DNA of 64,000 bases from DTU013 sp964512095 (lineage in GTDB: Bacteria > Bacillota > Clostridia > Acetivibrionales > DTU013), in NCBI GenBank assembly GCA_964512095.1, contig CAZEIH010000016.1, positions 1 through 64,000 of the forward strand, written 5' to 3'. The translations under genes and the position numbers were made by a program. This document shows positions 14,952 to 23,752 of this stretch, one piece after another. Positions within the stretch are counted from its first letter, which is position 1, and the number at the start of each line of letters is the position of its first letter. The notes below the pieces were generated by a model that saw nothing but the letters and a program-made list of their open reading frames with translations, did no database searches and was not told the origin of the DNA.

Positions 14952-15001
14952 TGTGTTTCAACGAGGTGTGTGCAGGGGTCTTACGACCTCGTTGGAACAC
15001 A
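14952..15001. repeat. Long hairpin between the reductase and tetR genes
   Basis: Two 16-base arms, TGTGTTTCAACGAGGT and ACCTCGTTGGAACACA, pair with a single G-T wobble around an 18-base loop. It lies between the reductase stop and the tetR start. There is no T-tract, so it may be a processing or attenuation hairpin, or an inverted-repeat remnant of a small mobile element. Confidence 0.6.
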
Positions 15002-15032
15002 ACATCAGTCAACTGAGTCTAGGGATTACGAA

Positions 15033-16034
15033 TTACGAGTTACTCTGACAAAGTATCCTGTCTATCTCATTCATTTGATCCTGTGTCAAAGGACCGAATT
15101 CCATGGCTTTTGCATTCTCTTCAACTTGTTTTACTGTCTTGAAGCCGGGAATCGGTATGGCGTTACAGCTCTTCCCCCAGATCCAGGCTAATGCGCCTTG
15201 TGCAGGAGTACGGCCATTGCTGGTCAGGATCTCTTTAACTGAATCTAGGGCTTTCAGGAACTCAGGCACAGGTTTGCCGTCTGTAAAGAATGGGACCCAG
15301 GAATGCCCTGCACCTCTTACGTCATCTTTTGATACCAGAGAGGCCGCATTAAACTTGCCTGTTAAAAATCCCATGGCAAGAGGGCTGCGGTTTACACTTG
15401 CAAGGTTGCTGTCTTCACAGAACTTAACTAACTCCGGAGCGTCCTGGAAAACGTTCAGACAGTTCTCAATGACTGAACAATTCTGTCTTTCTGCAAACAG
15501 CTTGGCACCTGCTAAAAGATCTGTACTCCAGCCATAGGTACGTATCTTGCCTTTCTCAACAAGCTTGTCAAGAGTTGTTAATATAGGTTCTGCATCAGAA
15601 ATTAGAATATTCCATTCATGAAGCAGGTACACATCGATGTAATCGGTATTGAGCCTTTTAAGTGAAGCATCACATGCTCTTTCTATGTAATCAGGTCTTA
15701 AATTGACTCCATGCAGTGTCTTTGTGTCTTTATCTCCGAAATTACCGAATTTTGTGGATATCACTGTGTCATTCCTTTTTCCTGCAATGGCCTTTCCAAG
15801 AATCTCTTCACTGTGGCCAACACCATAGGCATCAGCTGTATCAAAGAAATTAATACCAAGTTCTATGGCTCTGTGTATGGCTTTAATGGACTCATTATCA
15901 TCAATATTGCCCCAACCATCAGACTTTCCGTCATAAATAAATGGACCTCCAATAGCCCAGCAGCCAAGTCCTAATGCGCTGACTTCGATTCCTGACCTTC
16001 CAAGTGTTCTTTTTAATCCTTCTTTCATCAACAA
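15033..16034 (-). CDS. Aldo/keto reductase
   Basis: A 333-residue NAD(P)H-dependent oxidoreductase of the AKR superfamily. The catalytic tetrad is visible: Asp and Tyr in FFDTADAYGVGHSE, Lys in VISTKFGNFGDKD and His in YLLHEWN. The cofactor-binding C-terminal part is AIPIPGFKTVKQVEENAKA. The class with LGLGCWAIGG at the start includes general carbonyl-detoxifying reductases. Its promoter carries a TetR-type operator, and the tetR gene follows on the same strand, so expression is probably induced by a substrate or toxic carbonyl that binds the regulator. Confidence 0.9.
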   Translation of the reverse strand: MLMKEGLKRTLGRSGIEVSALGLGCWAIGGPFIYDGKSDGWGNIDDNESIKAIHRAIELGINFFDTADAYGVGHSEEILGKAIAGKRNDTVISTKFGNFGDKDTKTLHGVNLRPDYIERACDASLKRLNTDYIDVYLLHEWNILISDAEPILTTLDKLVEKGKIRTYGWSTDLLAGAKLFAERQNCSVIENCLNVFQDAPELVKFCEDSNLASVNRSPLAMGFLTGKFNAASLVSKDDVRGAGHSWVPFFTDGKPVPEFLKALDSVKEILTSNGRTPAQGALAWIWGKSCNAIPIPGFKTVKQVEENAKAMEFGPLTQDQMNEIDRILCQSNS

Positions 16035-16086
16035 ACCCTCCTTTTTAATTGTTTTGATAGTGTATTGAAAAGTAGTGCATAACTAC

Positions 16087-16130
16087 CTACCGTTCGGTAG
16101 TATTGTATCATGGCAGTATTTCATTTGCAA
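16087..16130 (-). promoter_or_regulatory. Sigma-A promoter and TetR-type operator of the reductase gene
   Basis: On the minus strand TTGCAA, 17 bases, TACAAT form a good vegetative promoter. Immediately after the -10 box is the palindrome CTACCGAACGGTAG (6-2-6), a classic TetR-family half-site pattern (ACCG..CGGT). Binding there would block transcription start of the reductase-tetR unit. Box spacing and palindrome are read directly; the pairing with the nearby regulator is inference. Confidence 0.75.
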
Positions 16131-16327
16131 TACCCTTTGATAAAATATTTCCAGTAAGCAAAAGAGACCGCCAAAGCAGAAGGCACCACAGCCAGATACG
16201 ACAAAGCTAGAGTTGCCATAACCAAACCCGGCAAAGCTGCCCAGGTTTTTATCCTTGACTATAGAAGCATGTATGTATTAAAATAGGAATGCGCCATTGT
16301 TTTCACTGATGGATGAATATGTAATTT

Positions 16328-16403
16328 GGGGCATTAGCGCAGTTGGGAGCGCACCACACTGGCAGTGTGGGGGTCAGGGGTTCGAATCCCCTATGCTCCA
16401 CCA
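16328..16403 (+). tRNA. tRNA-Ala (anticodon GGC)
   Basis: A 76-base cloverleaf. Acceptor stem GGGGCAT/ATGCTCC (one G-T pair), D arm GCGCAGTTGGGAGCGC, anticodon stem CCACA/TGTGG with loop CTGGCAG giving anticodon GGC, T arm AGGGGTTCGAATCCCCT, and an encoded CCA end. It stands alone; the ~190 bases before it (16140-16327) hold only a 43-codon open fragment (AKETAKAEGTTARYDKARVA...) without a start. Confidence 0.96.
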
Positions 16404-16485
16404 AAATTCGATAAAGCAAAGAGACTCGAACCCTCGTGGTTTTAGTCCCTTTAATCTATGTTTATAATAATCTGTATAATTCCTC

Positions 16486-16516
16486 TTGACTATCACCTAG
16501 GGTGTTGGCTTATGAT
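16486..16516 (+). promoter_or_regulatory. MerR-type promoter with 19-base spacer
   Basis: TTGACT, 19 bases, TATGAT. The long spacer holds the imperfect palindrome ATCACCTAGGGTGTTG. An over-long spacer with a centred palindrome is the hallmark of promoters twisted into shape by MerR-family activators. It drives the broken merR gene just downstream. Confidence 0.7.
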
Positions 16517-16533
16517 AATCTTGAGGTGATAAA

Positions 16534-16901
16534 TATGTTGATTAAAGAAGTATGCACTCAATGTGGGTTAACTAGAAAAGCAGTTAGGCACACAAGCGAT
16601 TCGTGATATAAGTACCAATTTGAAAAAATCCTTTGATAACCCTGAGCAGTTTATGGCAGACAATAAGGAAACGTTGGAGTGGTATATTGCCTATAAAAAT
16701 TCTGATGAATACAAAAATTCACCAGCTTGCAAATTAATGACTCTAGTGAGAGAATTCGGCAGTACAAGTGGGTACTATGATATCTTTATTCCTGCAATGC
16801 GAACTCTCAGTAGTTCCTATAATGAATACCAAAAACAACTTGAGATCGCAAATGAGCAAATGGTCAAGCAGTATCCTGAAATTAAAAAGTGGGGTAACTA
16901 A
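16534..16901 (+). pseudogene. MerR-family regulator, broken
   Basis: The ATG behind TTGAGGTGAT starts MLIKEVCTQCGLTRKAVRH, the first helix-turn-helix of a MerR regulator, then runs into stop codons. Some 40 codons later a second frame gives a helical 93-residue segment (NPEQFMADNKETLEWYIAYK ... IFIPAMRTLSSSYNEYQKQL) resembling the effector part of MerR proteins of Clostridia. The wing and dimerisation helix between them are deleted. The promoter is still intact. Confidence 0.65.
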
Positions 16902-17092
16902 TGATAATTTGCATACTGAGAAGCTAGACGGAGGCATCTATATTCACCTAACTTTCCAAGAATTTTGTTGAAAAAAGTTTATTGCTAAAAAGCGATGGGC
17001 TTTTTTTATCGAAAAAATATTGTAATATGCGCAATAAGTGTGTATAATATACATAGAAAGTAAAAGGTTAACTGGATGATGCGGTGAGGGGA

Positions 17093-17266
17093 ATGAAGCG
17101 AAAAGACCTTATAAATAAATTAGAAAAGAACGGTTGGTGGAAGCTCCGGGAAGGAGCAAACCATGAAATTTACACAAATGGAAAGGCAAGCGAACCAATT
17201 CCTCGTTATACAGAAGTAAATGAACTGCTCGCAAAGGCAATAGTAAAGCGACAGGGGCTTAAATAA
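17093..17266 (+). CDS. hicA: HicA mRNA interferase toxin
   Basis: A 57-residue toxin with the double-stranded-RNA-binding-like fold of HicA: KRKDLINKLEKNGWWKLREG, catalytic His in GANHEIYTNG, and the ending EVNELLAKAIVKRQGL. HicA cleaves mRNA independently of ribosomes until bound by HicB. The ATG at 17093 matches the family start; a GTG 9 bases earlier is possible. A TATAAT box lies near 17044. The partner gene follows 22 bases downstream. Confidence 0.92.
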   Translation: MKRKDLINKLEKNGWWKLREGANHEIYTNGKASEPIPRYTEVNELLAKAIVKRQGLK

Positions 17267-17306
17267 AAGACCCTATTAATAATATAATATGGAGGTGTTT
17301 ATCTAT

Positions 17307-17699
17307 ATGAAAAAGGTATACCCAATTGTACTCACTCCTGCTGAGCGTGGATATGTAGTATATGTACCTGACTTGCAAATAAATACAGAAGGAGATGATA
17401 TTGCAGAAGCAATGAATATGGCCCGTGATGCAATCGGTTTGTGGGGGATTACAGAAGAAGATTGTGGAAGAAAAATCCCTGAACCAGCTACTTTATCATT
17501 AGAGGGCATAGACCATGAGGACAATGAAAGTGTAACACTTGTAGACATTGACTTTACCGCATATCGCAGAGCAAATGAAAAGCGTACCATCCGGAAAAAT
17601 GTATCTTTGCCGAGTTGGTTAAATGAAGTGGCGGAAAAGGAAGGTGTTAACTTCTCACAAGTGCTACAGGAAGCATTGAAAGAGAGACTGCATGTTTAA
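17307..17699 (+). CDS. hicB: HicB antitoxin
   Basis: A 130-residue antitoxin. The N-terminal partial RNase-H-like domain reads YPIVLTPAERGYVVYVPDL and EGDDIAEAMNMARDAIGLWG; the C-terminal 45 residues (IRKNVSLPSWLNEVAEKEG, NFSQVLQEALKERL) form a ribbon-helix-helix DNA-binding domain for autoregulation. GGAGGTG lies 9 bases before the ATG. The N-terminal part binds and masks HicA. Confidence 0.92.
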   Translation: MKKVYPIVLTPAERGYVVYVPDLQINTEGDDIAEAMNMARDAIGLWGITEEDCGRKIPEPATLSLEGIDHEDNESVTLVDIDFTAYRRANEKRTIRKNVSLPSWLNEVAEKEGVNFSQVLQEALKERLHV

Positions 17700-17771
17700 G
17701 AGCTGACTTTTAAATGGTGCTATTCAAAAACCGTTGTATCTTTTTTGTCAACTAAAGACACTTTTTGTCCG

Positions 17772-17800
17772 AAAACCCGCTAATTTAGCGGGTTTTCTGC
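17772..17800 (+). terminator. Terminator of hicAB
   Basis: AAAACCCGCT, AATTT, AGCGGGTTTT: nine to ten paired bases with the T-run in the right arm, about 70 bases after the hicB stop. Confidence 0.85.
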
Positions 17801-17915
17801 GTTATTCGTGTAATGTTTTTTGTTCGATTGCGAGGGCTTTTCTCTTCTATATCCTTAGATTGAGGTGATTCAAAACAAAGAATCCAGCAAGCACATATAG
17901 AAACGGGAGGAACCA

Positions 17916-18345
17916 CTATTTATATCAAAGAATACTGGTACAACTACATCGGCGGCACGGATGACAGCCTAACCCTGAAGCAATATCTCTACGACAAGGG
18001 CAAGAAGGAGCTCTCCCATGGGTGAAATCTCCGCTGACACTGGCCTTGACAAGTCGAATTGGGATTTTCACATCTCACCCGACCTAGGGTACACCGACGC
18101 CGACGGAATGGAGTACGGGTTCTACTACGCCATAGACCTTGTCACTGACCTGGCGGCCTTGATCCTGGAGAGCAAAATGAGCGGCGGCTTTAACTTCAAG
18201 GAGCTGTTCAATGATGCAAATAGAGGCCGGCTGATCCGCATCTCCACCACGCCGGAGGAGGATCAGTCCAATGAACCGTGCCCTAGCGGAGTTCTTTGCC
18301 AACCCTCTCAGTTACGACCTACACGAGATGGCAGTTCTTTCATTC
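17916..18345 (+). pseudogene. Conserved hypothetical protein with two frameshifts
   Basis: Reading across frames gives a continuous protein: IKEYWYNYIGGTDDSLTLKQ, KGKKELS, frameshift, GEISADTGLDKSNWDFHI, EYGFYYAIDLVTDLAALILE, TPEED, second frameshift, AEFFANPLSYDLHEMA. The longest piece is a 114-codon frame starting at 18018, which taken alone would end in unrelated residues. I believe this matches an uncharacterised Bacillota protein but cannot name it. The GC content is higher than that of the flanks, as in the phosphatase-polymerase operon 1 kb away. Confidence 0.6.
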
Positions 18346-18596
18346 CGAAACAGGTAATATAATTAACAACTTCTGTAGCAATCCCTTTTCCCCAATACTC
18401 TCTTGCAAAGTGGTATGATATGTTTAAGGCGATTTATAATGGTAAGATGATGGCGCTTTGGCTTAAGCTGGGGCGTTTTTCTATGGAAAAATAAAGGTTG
18501 TGATGATATAGTAGTAATTGATGTGGAAATAATATAAAGAAATAATATAAGAATATAGCAATTATTGAAAATAACTTTTTTGGAAGGAAAGATCAC

Positions 18597-19142
18597 TTGA
18601 ATGATATAAAAATAATTTATAAGGAAGAAAATGGAGAAATAAGCACAAATGAAATATGGGATTATATTGATAAACCTGGAGTATGGGCGCTGTTTGGGAA
18701 AAAAGAAGATAAGTTAGAATGTTTAAATGTTGGTAAGTGTGTCGATGTGGGACGTGAAATATTATATGATGTAAGTTGCCTGCATAATTTGGAATTTTAT
18801 ACAGATGGAAATGAACAATACATTAATCAATTTGGTGAAGATTGTAATTTTCAAACAAAAAGAAGATGGACACAGGAATGCTTATATCCCTATATTTCAA
18901 ATCTTAAATATGATTCTCTTGTGTTTGTATATGTATATGATAAATCTGATATGAGAAAAGAAATAGAATTTGCATGGCTTACTCATGCCAGATTTTGGAG
19001 AAATGGAAGAGTATTTAAGTCAATTCAAGATAATTATTATGATAATAATAAAGTATCAGTATTAGAAAACAGAGACACTATAACTACAGTGAAAAGCCTT
19101 ACTGATTTAGTAGAGTTATTAAAAAAATATAATTGGACATAG
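18597..19142 (+). CDS. 181-residue protein, possibly GIY-YIG-like
   Basis: Starts at a TTG with GGAAGGAAAG about 7 bases upstream. The first third reads KPGVWALFGKKEDKLECLNVGKCVDVGREI (key pieces GVWALFG and CLNVGKC), which resembles the GIY...YxG and YVGKS-like strands of GIY-YIG nucleases, followed by a VGREI helix. No arginine/glutamate catalytic set could be confirmed. The rest is AT-rich in base use, with many Tyr, Asn and Asp. It stands alone with no clear operon partner. Otherwise unrecognised. Confidence 0.55.
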   Translation: MNDIKIIYKEENGEISTNEIWDYIDKPGVWALFGKKEDKLECLNVGKCVDVGREILYDVSCLHNLEFYTDGNEQYINQFGEDCNFQTKRRWTQECLYPYISNLKYDSLVFVYVYDKSDMRKEIEFAWLTHARFWRNGRVFKSIQDNYYDNNKVSVLENRDTITTVKSLTDLVELLKKYNWT

Positions 19143-19424
19143 AAATATTTCCGTATCCATGCGTTTGCAGTGGAAGAAGAACTGCTGTTTTGCACAAGTA
19201 AAAAGATTTACTTGCAGATAGTGATGGGAGTCTTGCTTGGAACTAAAACCCCTTAGTAGTAACCTAACCCCATTTTACTACTAATTCTACTAATAATATG
19301 TAGTAGCAATTTGCTAAAATCTGCTTTGATTTGCCACATATCGTCATTTCAGAGCAATTTGCAATAATGCCTACAACCCTTGCGAAACAGGGCGTTTCGG
19401 GGCGAAAAGGAGTAAATGATAACT

Positions 19425-19886
19425 ATGATAAAAGTACTATTCATTTGCCACGGCAACATATGCCGCAGTCCGATGGCAGAATATATTATGAAGGATATGG
19501 TGAAAAAAGCCGGGCTCTCGGAGCAGTTCGAAATTGCCTCTGCAGCAACCAGTACAGAGGAGCTAGGCAACCCAGTGTACCCTCCGGCGCGCCGCAAACT
19601 GGCGGAACATGGGATTTCCTGCGACGGCCACTCGGCGAGGCAGCTTACTAATGGCGACTACGACAACTATGACTTGCTTATCGGCATGGACGGCGCGAAC
19701 CTACGCAATATGTACCGCATCTGCGGCGACGATTATGTCAACAAGATGCATCTACTGATGGACTATACAAACCGCCCCGGCGATGTTGCCGACCCGTGGT
19801 ACACCCGCGATTTCAATGCAACCTGGTGCGATGCTCAGGAAGGCTGCCGTGGTCTGCTGAAACAATTGAGGGAATATGAGAAATGA
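19425..19886 (+). CDS. Low-molecular-weight protein tyrosine phosphatase
   Basis: A 153-residue phosphatase with the P-loop CHGNICRS (Cys8 nucleophile, Arg14) at the N-terminus and the general-acid loop ADPWYTRDF near residue 120. AAGGAG lies 12 bases before this ATG and 3 before an in-frame ATG at 19416, so the start is uncertain by three codons. In Gram-positives such enzymes reverse tyrosine or arginine phosphorylation of kinases and polymer synthases. The reading frame overlaps the next gene by 11 bases, implying coupling to a DNA polymerase, which is unusual. Local GC content is clearly higher than the rest of the window. Confidence 0.92.
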   Translation: MIKVLFICHGNICRSPMAEYIMKDMVKKAGLSEQFEIASAATSTEELGNPVYPPARRKLAEHGISCDGHSARQLTNGDYDNYDLLIGMDGANLRNMYRICGDDYVNKMHLLMDYTNRPGDVADPWYTRDFNATWCDAQEGCRGLLKQLREYEK

Positions 19887-21387
19887 ATCGAAAACCTATA
19901 TTGCCATCGATCTGAAATCCTTTTATGCCTCTGTGGAGTGCATGGAACGACAGCTGGATCCGATGACCACAAACCTTGTCGTTGCCGACGCCAGCCGGAC
20001 GGAGAAAACAATCTGTCTGGCAGTTTCGCCTTCCTTAAAGACTTATGGCGTTCCCGGACGCGCACGGCTGTTTGAGGTCGTTCAGAAGGTCAAAGAGGTA
20101 AATGCCCAGCGAAAAACCTGTGCCCCAGGACGAACGCTGAACGGTGCCTCCAGCAACGATACCGAGATCAAATCCAATCTTTCTCTAGCACTGGATTATA
20201 TTGTCGCAAAGCCGCAAATGGCGCTGTACATGAAGCGTAGCACCGAAATCTACAGCATTTATCTCAAATATGTCGCCCCGGAGGATATCCATGTGTACTC
20301 CATCGATGAGGTGTTCATGGATGTGACCCATTATCTCGACACCTATCAATGCTCGGCACGAGAACTGACTATGACCATTATTCAGGACGTGCTGAAAACC
20401 ACTGGCATCACTGCCACTGCAGGCATCGGGACGAATTTGTATCTGTGCAAGATCGCCATGGACATCGGCGCTAAGCGAATCGCACCAGATAAAGACGGCG
20501 TTCGTATTGCGGAGTTGGACGAGATGTCCTACCGGCATCAGCTTTGGACTCATCGTCCTCTGATAGACTTTTGGCGTGTTGGCAGGGGCTACGCAAAAAA
20601 ACTGGAAGCCCATGGAATGTTCACCATGGGCGATGTCGCGCGCTGCTCCATAGACAATGAGGAATGCCTGTATAACCTGTTTGGCATAAATGCGGAACTG
20701 CTTATAGACCATGCATGGGGCTGGGAGCCATGTACCATCGCGGACATCAAGGCGTACAAGCCGGAAACCAACAGCATCGGCTCTGGGCAGGTTCTTCAGT
20801 ACCCTTATCCCTGTGACAAAGCGAAGCTTATTGTTCGGGAGATGACCGAGCTGCTGGTGCTGGATCTGGTGAGTAAGGGGAAGGTGACTGGCCAGATGGT
20901 GCTGACTATGGGTTATGACATTGAAAATCTTAGCAATCCTGATATAAGGAAGGCCTACAACGGCCCCGTGACCACAGATCACTACGGGCGAAGTGTTCCC
21001 AAGCATGCCCATGGGACGATAAATCTTAACCGGCAGACTTCATCTACAAAGCTCATAGTTGAGGCAATGATGGAGCTTTTTGACCGCATTGTGAATCCGA
21101 AACTGCTGGTGCGAAGAATTAGCATTACTGCAAACCGTGTGATCCCAGAAAGCGAGGCAGCCAAATGTCCGGAGGTCGAGCAGCTTGACCTGTTCACAGA
21201 TTATGAGGCAGAACAGGAAAGAAAACTTCAGGAGGAAGCCGCACTGGAGCGAGAAAAACGCAAGCAATTCGCTATGCTGCATCTCCAGGAGAAGTTCGGT
21301 AAAAATGCGGTTATTAAGGGAATGAACCTCCAGAAAGGCGCTACTACAGTAGAACGGAACGCCCAGATTGGAGGGCATAAGGCATGA
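19876..21387 (+). CDS. Y-family DNA polymerase (UmuC/DinB-like)
   Basis: A 503-residue translesion polymerase. Palm motifs are intact: YIAIDLKSFYASVEC with the first metal-binding Asp, and YSIDEVFMDVTHYL with the Asp-Glu pair near residue 143. KTTGITATAGIGTNLYLCKIAMD is the palm helix, and WRVGRGYAKKLEAHGMFTMGD the helix-hairpin-helix. Length and the following YolD gene place it in the UmuC-like group common on plasmids, ICEs and phages of Bacillota. It probably mediates error-prone bypass after DNA damage. The GC-rich codon use suggests acquisition by transfer. Confidence 0.93.
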   Translation: MRNESKTYIAIDLKSFYASVECMERQLDPMTTNLVVADASRTEKTICLAVSPSLKTYGVPGRARLFEVVQKVKEVNAQRKTCAPGRTLNGASSNDTEIKSNLSLALDYIVAKPQMALYMKRSTEIYSIYLKYVAPEDIHVYSIDEVFMDVTHYLDTYQCSARELTMTIIQDVLKTTGITATAGIGTNLYLCKIAMDIGAKRIAPDKDGVRIAELDEMSYRHQLWTHRPLIDFWRVGRGYAKKLEAHGMFTMGDVARCSIDNEECLYNLFGINAELLIDHAWGWEPCTIADIKAYKPETNSIGSGQVLQYPYPCDKAKLIVREMTELLVLDLVSKGKVTGQMVLTMGYDIENLSNPDIRKAYNGPVTTDHYGRSVPKHAHGTINLNRQTSSTKLIVEAMMELFDRIVNPKLLVRRISITANRVIPESEAAKCPEVEQLDLFTDYEAEQERKLQEEAALEREKRKQFAMLHLQEKFGKNAVIKGMNLQKGATTVERNAQIGGHKA

Positions 21388-21812
21388 AAACTCCCTATGA
21401 CGATATCATCGGTCTTCCGCACCATGTTTCATCATCGCGACCTCGTATGTCAGCCCACAATAGGGCAGCTCAATTTGCTCCATTTGCTGCGCTAACTGGG
21501 TATGACGCGGCCGTTTCTGAAACAGCAAGACTGACAGGCAAATATGTTGAGCTGGACGATGGTGAGAAGGAAGCCATCAACGAGAGGTTGAGAATGGTGC
21601 AGGAATGCATTGACCAACAGCCTGAAATACACATCACATACTTTGTTCCCGACAAAAAGAAGGCAGGCGGCGCCTATGTTGACGCTTCTGGGTTAGTAAA
21701 GAAAATTGACAGCTATGGCCGCTTTGTAGTAATGTGCGATGGAACGAATATCCCTATTGATGAGATTATCCGAATAGAGGGAGAATTATTTCAAGCGATG
21801 GATTCAATTTAG
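21384..21812 (+). CDS. YolD-like protein
   Basis: A 142-residue YolD family protein overlapping the polymerase gene by 4 bases. Typical features: MSAHNRAAQFAPFAALTGYD near the start, a helix at residues 60-78, and an SH3-like strand region (IHITYFVPDKKKAGGAYVDA, IDSYGRFVVMCDG). YolD proteins are encoded next to UmuC-type polymerases in Bacillus and Clostridia and are thought to act like UmuD as a polymerase partner. Confidence 0.9.
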   Translation: MKTPYDDIIGLPHHVSSSRPRMSAHNRAAQFAPFAALTGYDAAVSETARLTGKYVELDDGEKEAINERLRMVQECIDQQPEIHITYFVPDKKKAGGAYVDASGLVKKIDSYGRFVVMCDGTNIPIDEIIRIEGELFQAMDSI

Positions 21813-21993
21813 AGGAAGTACCCCTGCCTAATCTTCAACAGTATGCTTGTATTTACAACAGCCAGGCAGTTGTTGACGCTGGAGCATCTAATACATAGAA
21901 TATTACATTCACATTACGAATAAAAAACACCTCAAAAAACTCTCCCTTGATAGCGAATGTATATTACATAAAACACTGAAGGGAGAAATAGAT

Positions 21994-23745
21994 ATGAAGA
22001 GCAATTTGAAAAGGTTAATATCGCTATTTGTTTGCTTAGTACTGCTGGTTTCGATATCAGCTCCGGCATTTGCTAAGAATGATAAACCAATGGCTGGTCC
22101 AAAAGCATTTAAGGACGTAAAGGTTGGGCACTGGGCATATGAAGATATTATGTGGATGCTTGGTAAACAGATAATTAACGGCAAGGGCAATGACAAATTT
22201 GAACCAAATGGAACGGTGACCAGAGCAGAGTTTGCAAAGATGATGGTCAATACTCTCGATCTTAAGCATTATAAGCCTGAAACCCCATCCTTCTTGGATG
22301 TAAACAAGAAAGCATGGGAATATACCTTTGTAGAAGCTGCAAAACCATATCTGACAGGTTTCAGAACAACTAGCGGAGATTATTTTAAGCCAACTATGGC
22401 AGCAGTTAGAGAAGATATGGCAGTAGCGCTTGTAAAGGCGTTGGGTTACCAGAATGAGTCAGTAGATGAAAGTGTTCTTGATATGTTTGCTGATGCAGGC
22501 CAGATTTCTCCAAATCTAAGAAGGTATGTTGCACTATCTGTAAAGTTCGGTCTGATCCAGGGCTACAACAAGGGCGGCAAGACTATATTTGATGCTCAGG
22601 GCAATCTGACACGTGCACAGTCAGCTACACTTCTTCGTAAGGCTTTCGAAAAGAATGAAGAAAAAGTGACCTATGATGAGGATAAAGTCACATATGACGA
22701 TGATAAGGACAAAGACAAAGACAATGACAATGACAATGATACATATATAAGGCCTGTGGTATCGATATCAAAGGAAAACGGTGTCCATGTTTTGAGATGG
22801 AACAAAATTGAGTCTAATAAGTTTAAGGAATATAGAGTCGTTATTTCAAAGGGCGATAAAACACCGGAATATCCTTCCAACGGCTATCTCTATAAAATAA
22901 CCGACAGTGACAAGAACTACGCGATAATTAATAATGATAAATACAACGGCGGTGATTTCGGTAGCTACCTGACAAAGAATGAGAAATATTATGTTAGTGT
23001 CACAGCAGTTTACACAGATAAGAACGTAGCAGGAAACACAGTCAGATTCATATATGATGGTACAGAAAACCCTGAATTATATGTTATGCCTGTAGTTAAG
23101 GCGGCTGAAGAGAACGGCAAGCTAGTCCTCAGGTGGAACAAGATTGATTCATCGGAATTGGTTGGATATAGAGTAGTAGCCTCAAAAAATGACAACACTC
23201 CAGCCTATCCAGATGACGGCTATCTCTATTCGATTACTGACCGTAGCAAGAATTATGCTGTTATTGATAACGAAACCGCCTACACAAACGGTGATTTTGA
23301 AGAATACTTTGTAAAAGGCGAGGAGTACTATTTCAGCATAACAGCAGAGTATAAAGACAGGACAGTTGTTGGAAATACTATTAAATGCAAATATAATGGA
23401 GAGGATAGCGAGATACTCTTCCCGGTGCCTCAGGTCAGTGCTGTATATGAAGATGGAAAGCTGGTAGTGAAGTGGGATAAGCTTGAATCATCATTACTGA
23501 CGGAATATAGAGTGGTCATATCCGAGAAGAACCAGAAACCTGTATACCCAGCTAATGGTTATTATGAATCAGCTTACGATGCCGATACTACTTCTGCAGT
23601 AATCGACACTTCAAAGTCATACACAAATGGAGATTTTACTAAGCTGACATACGGGACAGAATACTATATCAGCGTAACAGCAGTGTATGATAATAGGTAT
23701 GTAGCAGGTGACGCAGTTAAGATACTCTATCTTATAAACGAATAA
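21994..23745 (+). CDS. S-layer-homology (SLH) surface protein with three C-terminal repeats
   Basis: A 583-residue secreted protein. Residues 1-27 are a signal peptide ending at APAFA. Three SLH repeats follow (about residues 35-90, 92-150, 160-215: FKDVKVGHWAYEDIMWM; FLDVNKKAWEYTFVEAA; FADAGQISPNLRRYVALSV). A very acidic linker (DDDKDKDKDNDNDND) leads to three ~110-residue repeats, each starting with KLVLRWNKIDSSEL-like and containing YRVVASK...YPDDGYLY and Y(F/V)SxTAVY, probably fibronectin-III-like. SLH domains bind pyruvylated wall polymer made with CsaB, encoded 8-10 kb downstream. AAGGGAG precedes the start. Confidence 0.9.
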   Translation: MKSNLKRLISLFVCLVLLVSISAPAFAKNDKPMAGPKAFKDVKVGHWAYEDIMWMLGKQIINGKGNDKFEPNGTVTRAEFAKMMVNTLDLKHYKPETPSFLDVNKKAWEYTFVEAAKPYLTGFRTTSGDYFKPTMAAVREDMAVALVKALGYQNESVDESVLDMFADAGQISPNLRRYVALSVKFGLIQGYNKGGKTIFDAQGNLTRAQSATLLRKAFEKNEEKVTYDEDKVTYDDDKDKDKDNDNDNDTYIRPVVSISKENGVHVLRWNKIESNKFKEYRVVISKGDKTPEYPSNGYLYKITDSDKNYAIINNDKYNGGDFGSYLTKNEKYYVSVTAVYTDKNVAGNTVRFIYDGTENPELYVMPVVKAAEENGKLVLRWNKIDSSELVGYRVVASKNDNTPAYPDDGYLYSITDRSKNYAVIDNETAYTNGDFEEYFVKGEEYYFSITAEYKDRTVVGNTIKCKYNGEDSEILFPVPQVSAVYEDGKLVVKWDKLESSLLTEYRVVISEKNQKPVYPANGYYESAYDADTTSAVIDTSKSYTNGDFTKLTYGTEYYISVTAVYDNRYVAGDAVKILYLINE

Positions 23746-23752
23746 TATTATA

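Noticed and set aside
16158..16288. A 43-codon open stretch upstream of tRNA-Ala
   Set aside because: It has no start codon or ribosome site and no recognisable family; at most a remnant.
18036..18050. GGCCTTGACAAG as a further cassette repeat
   Set aside because: It lies inside the coding part of a frameshifted gene (TGLDKSNW) and only the first nine bases match.
22671..22745. GACAAGGACAATGAC-type repeats as a CRISPR or microsatellite feature
   Set aside because: They encode the Asp/Lys linker of the SLH protein, and no spacer-repeat pattern exists. No CRISPR array was seen anywhere in the window.
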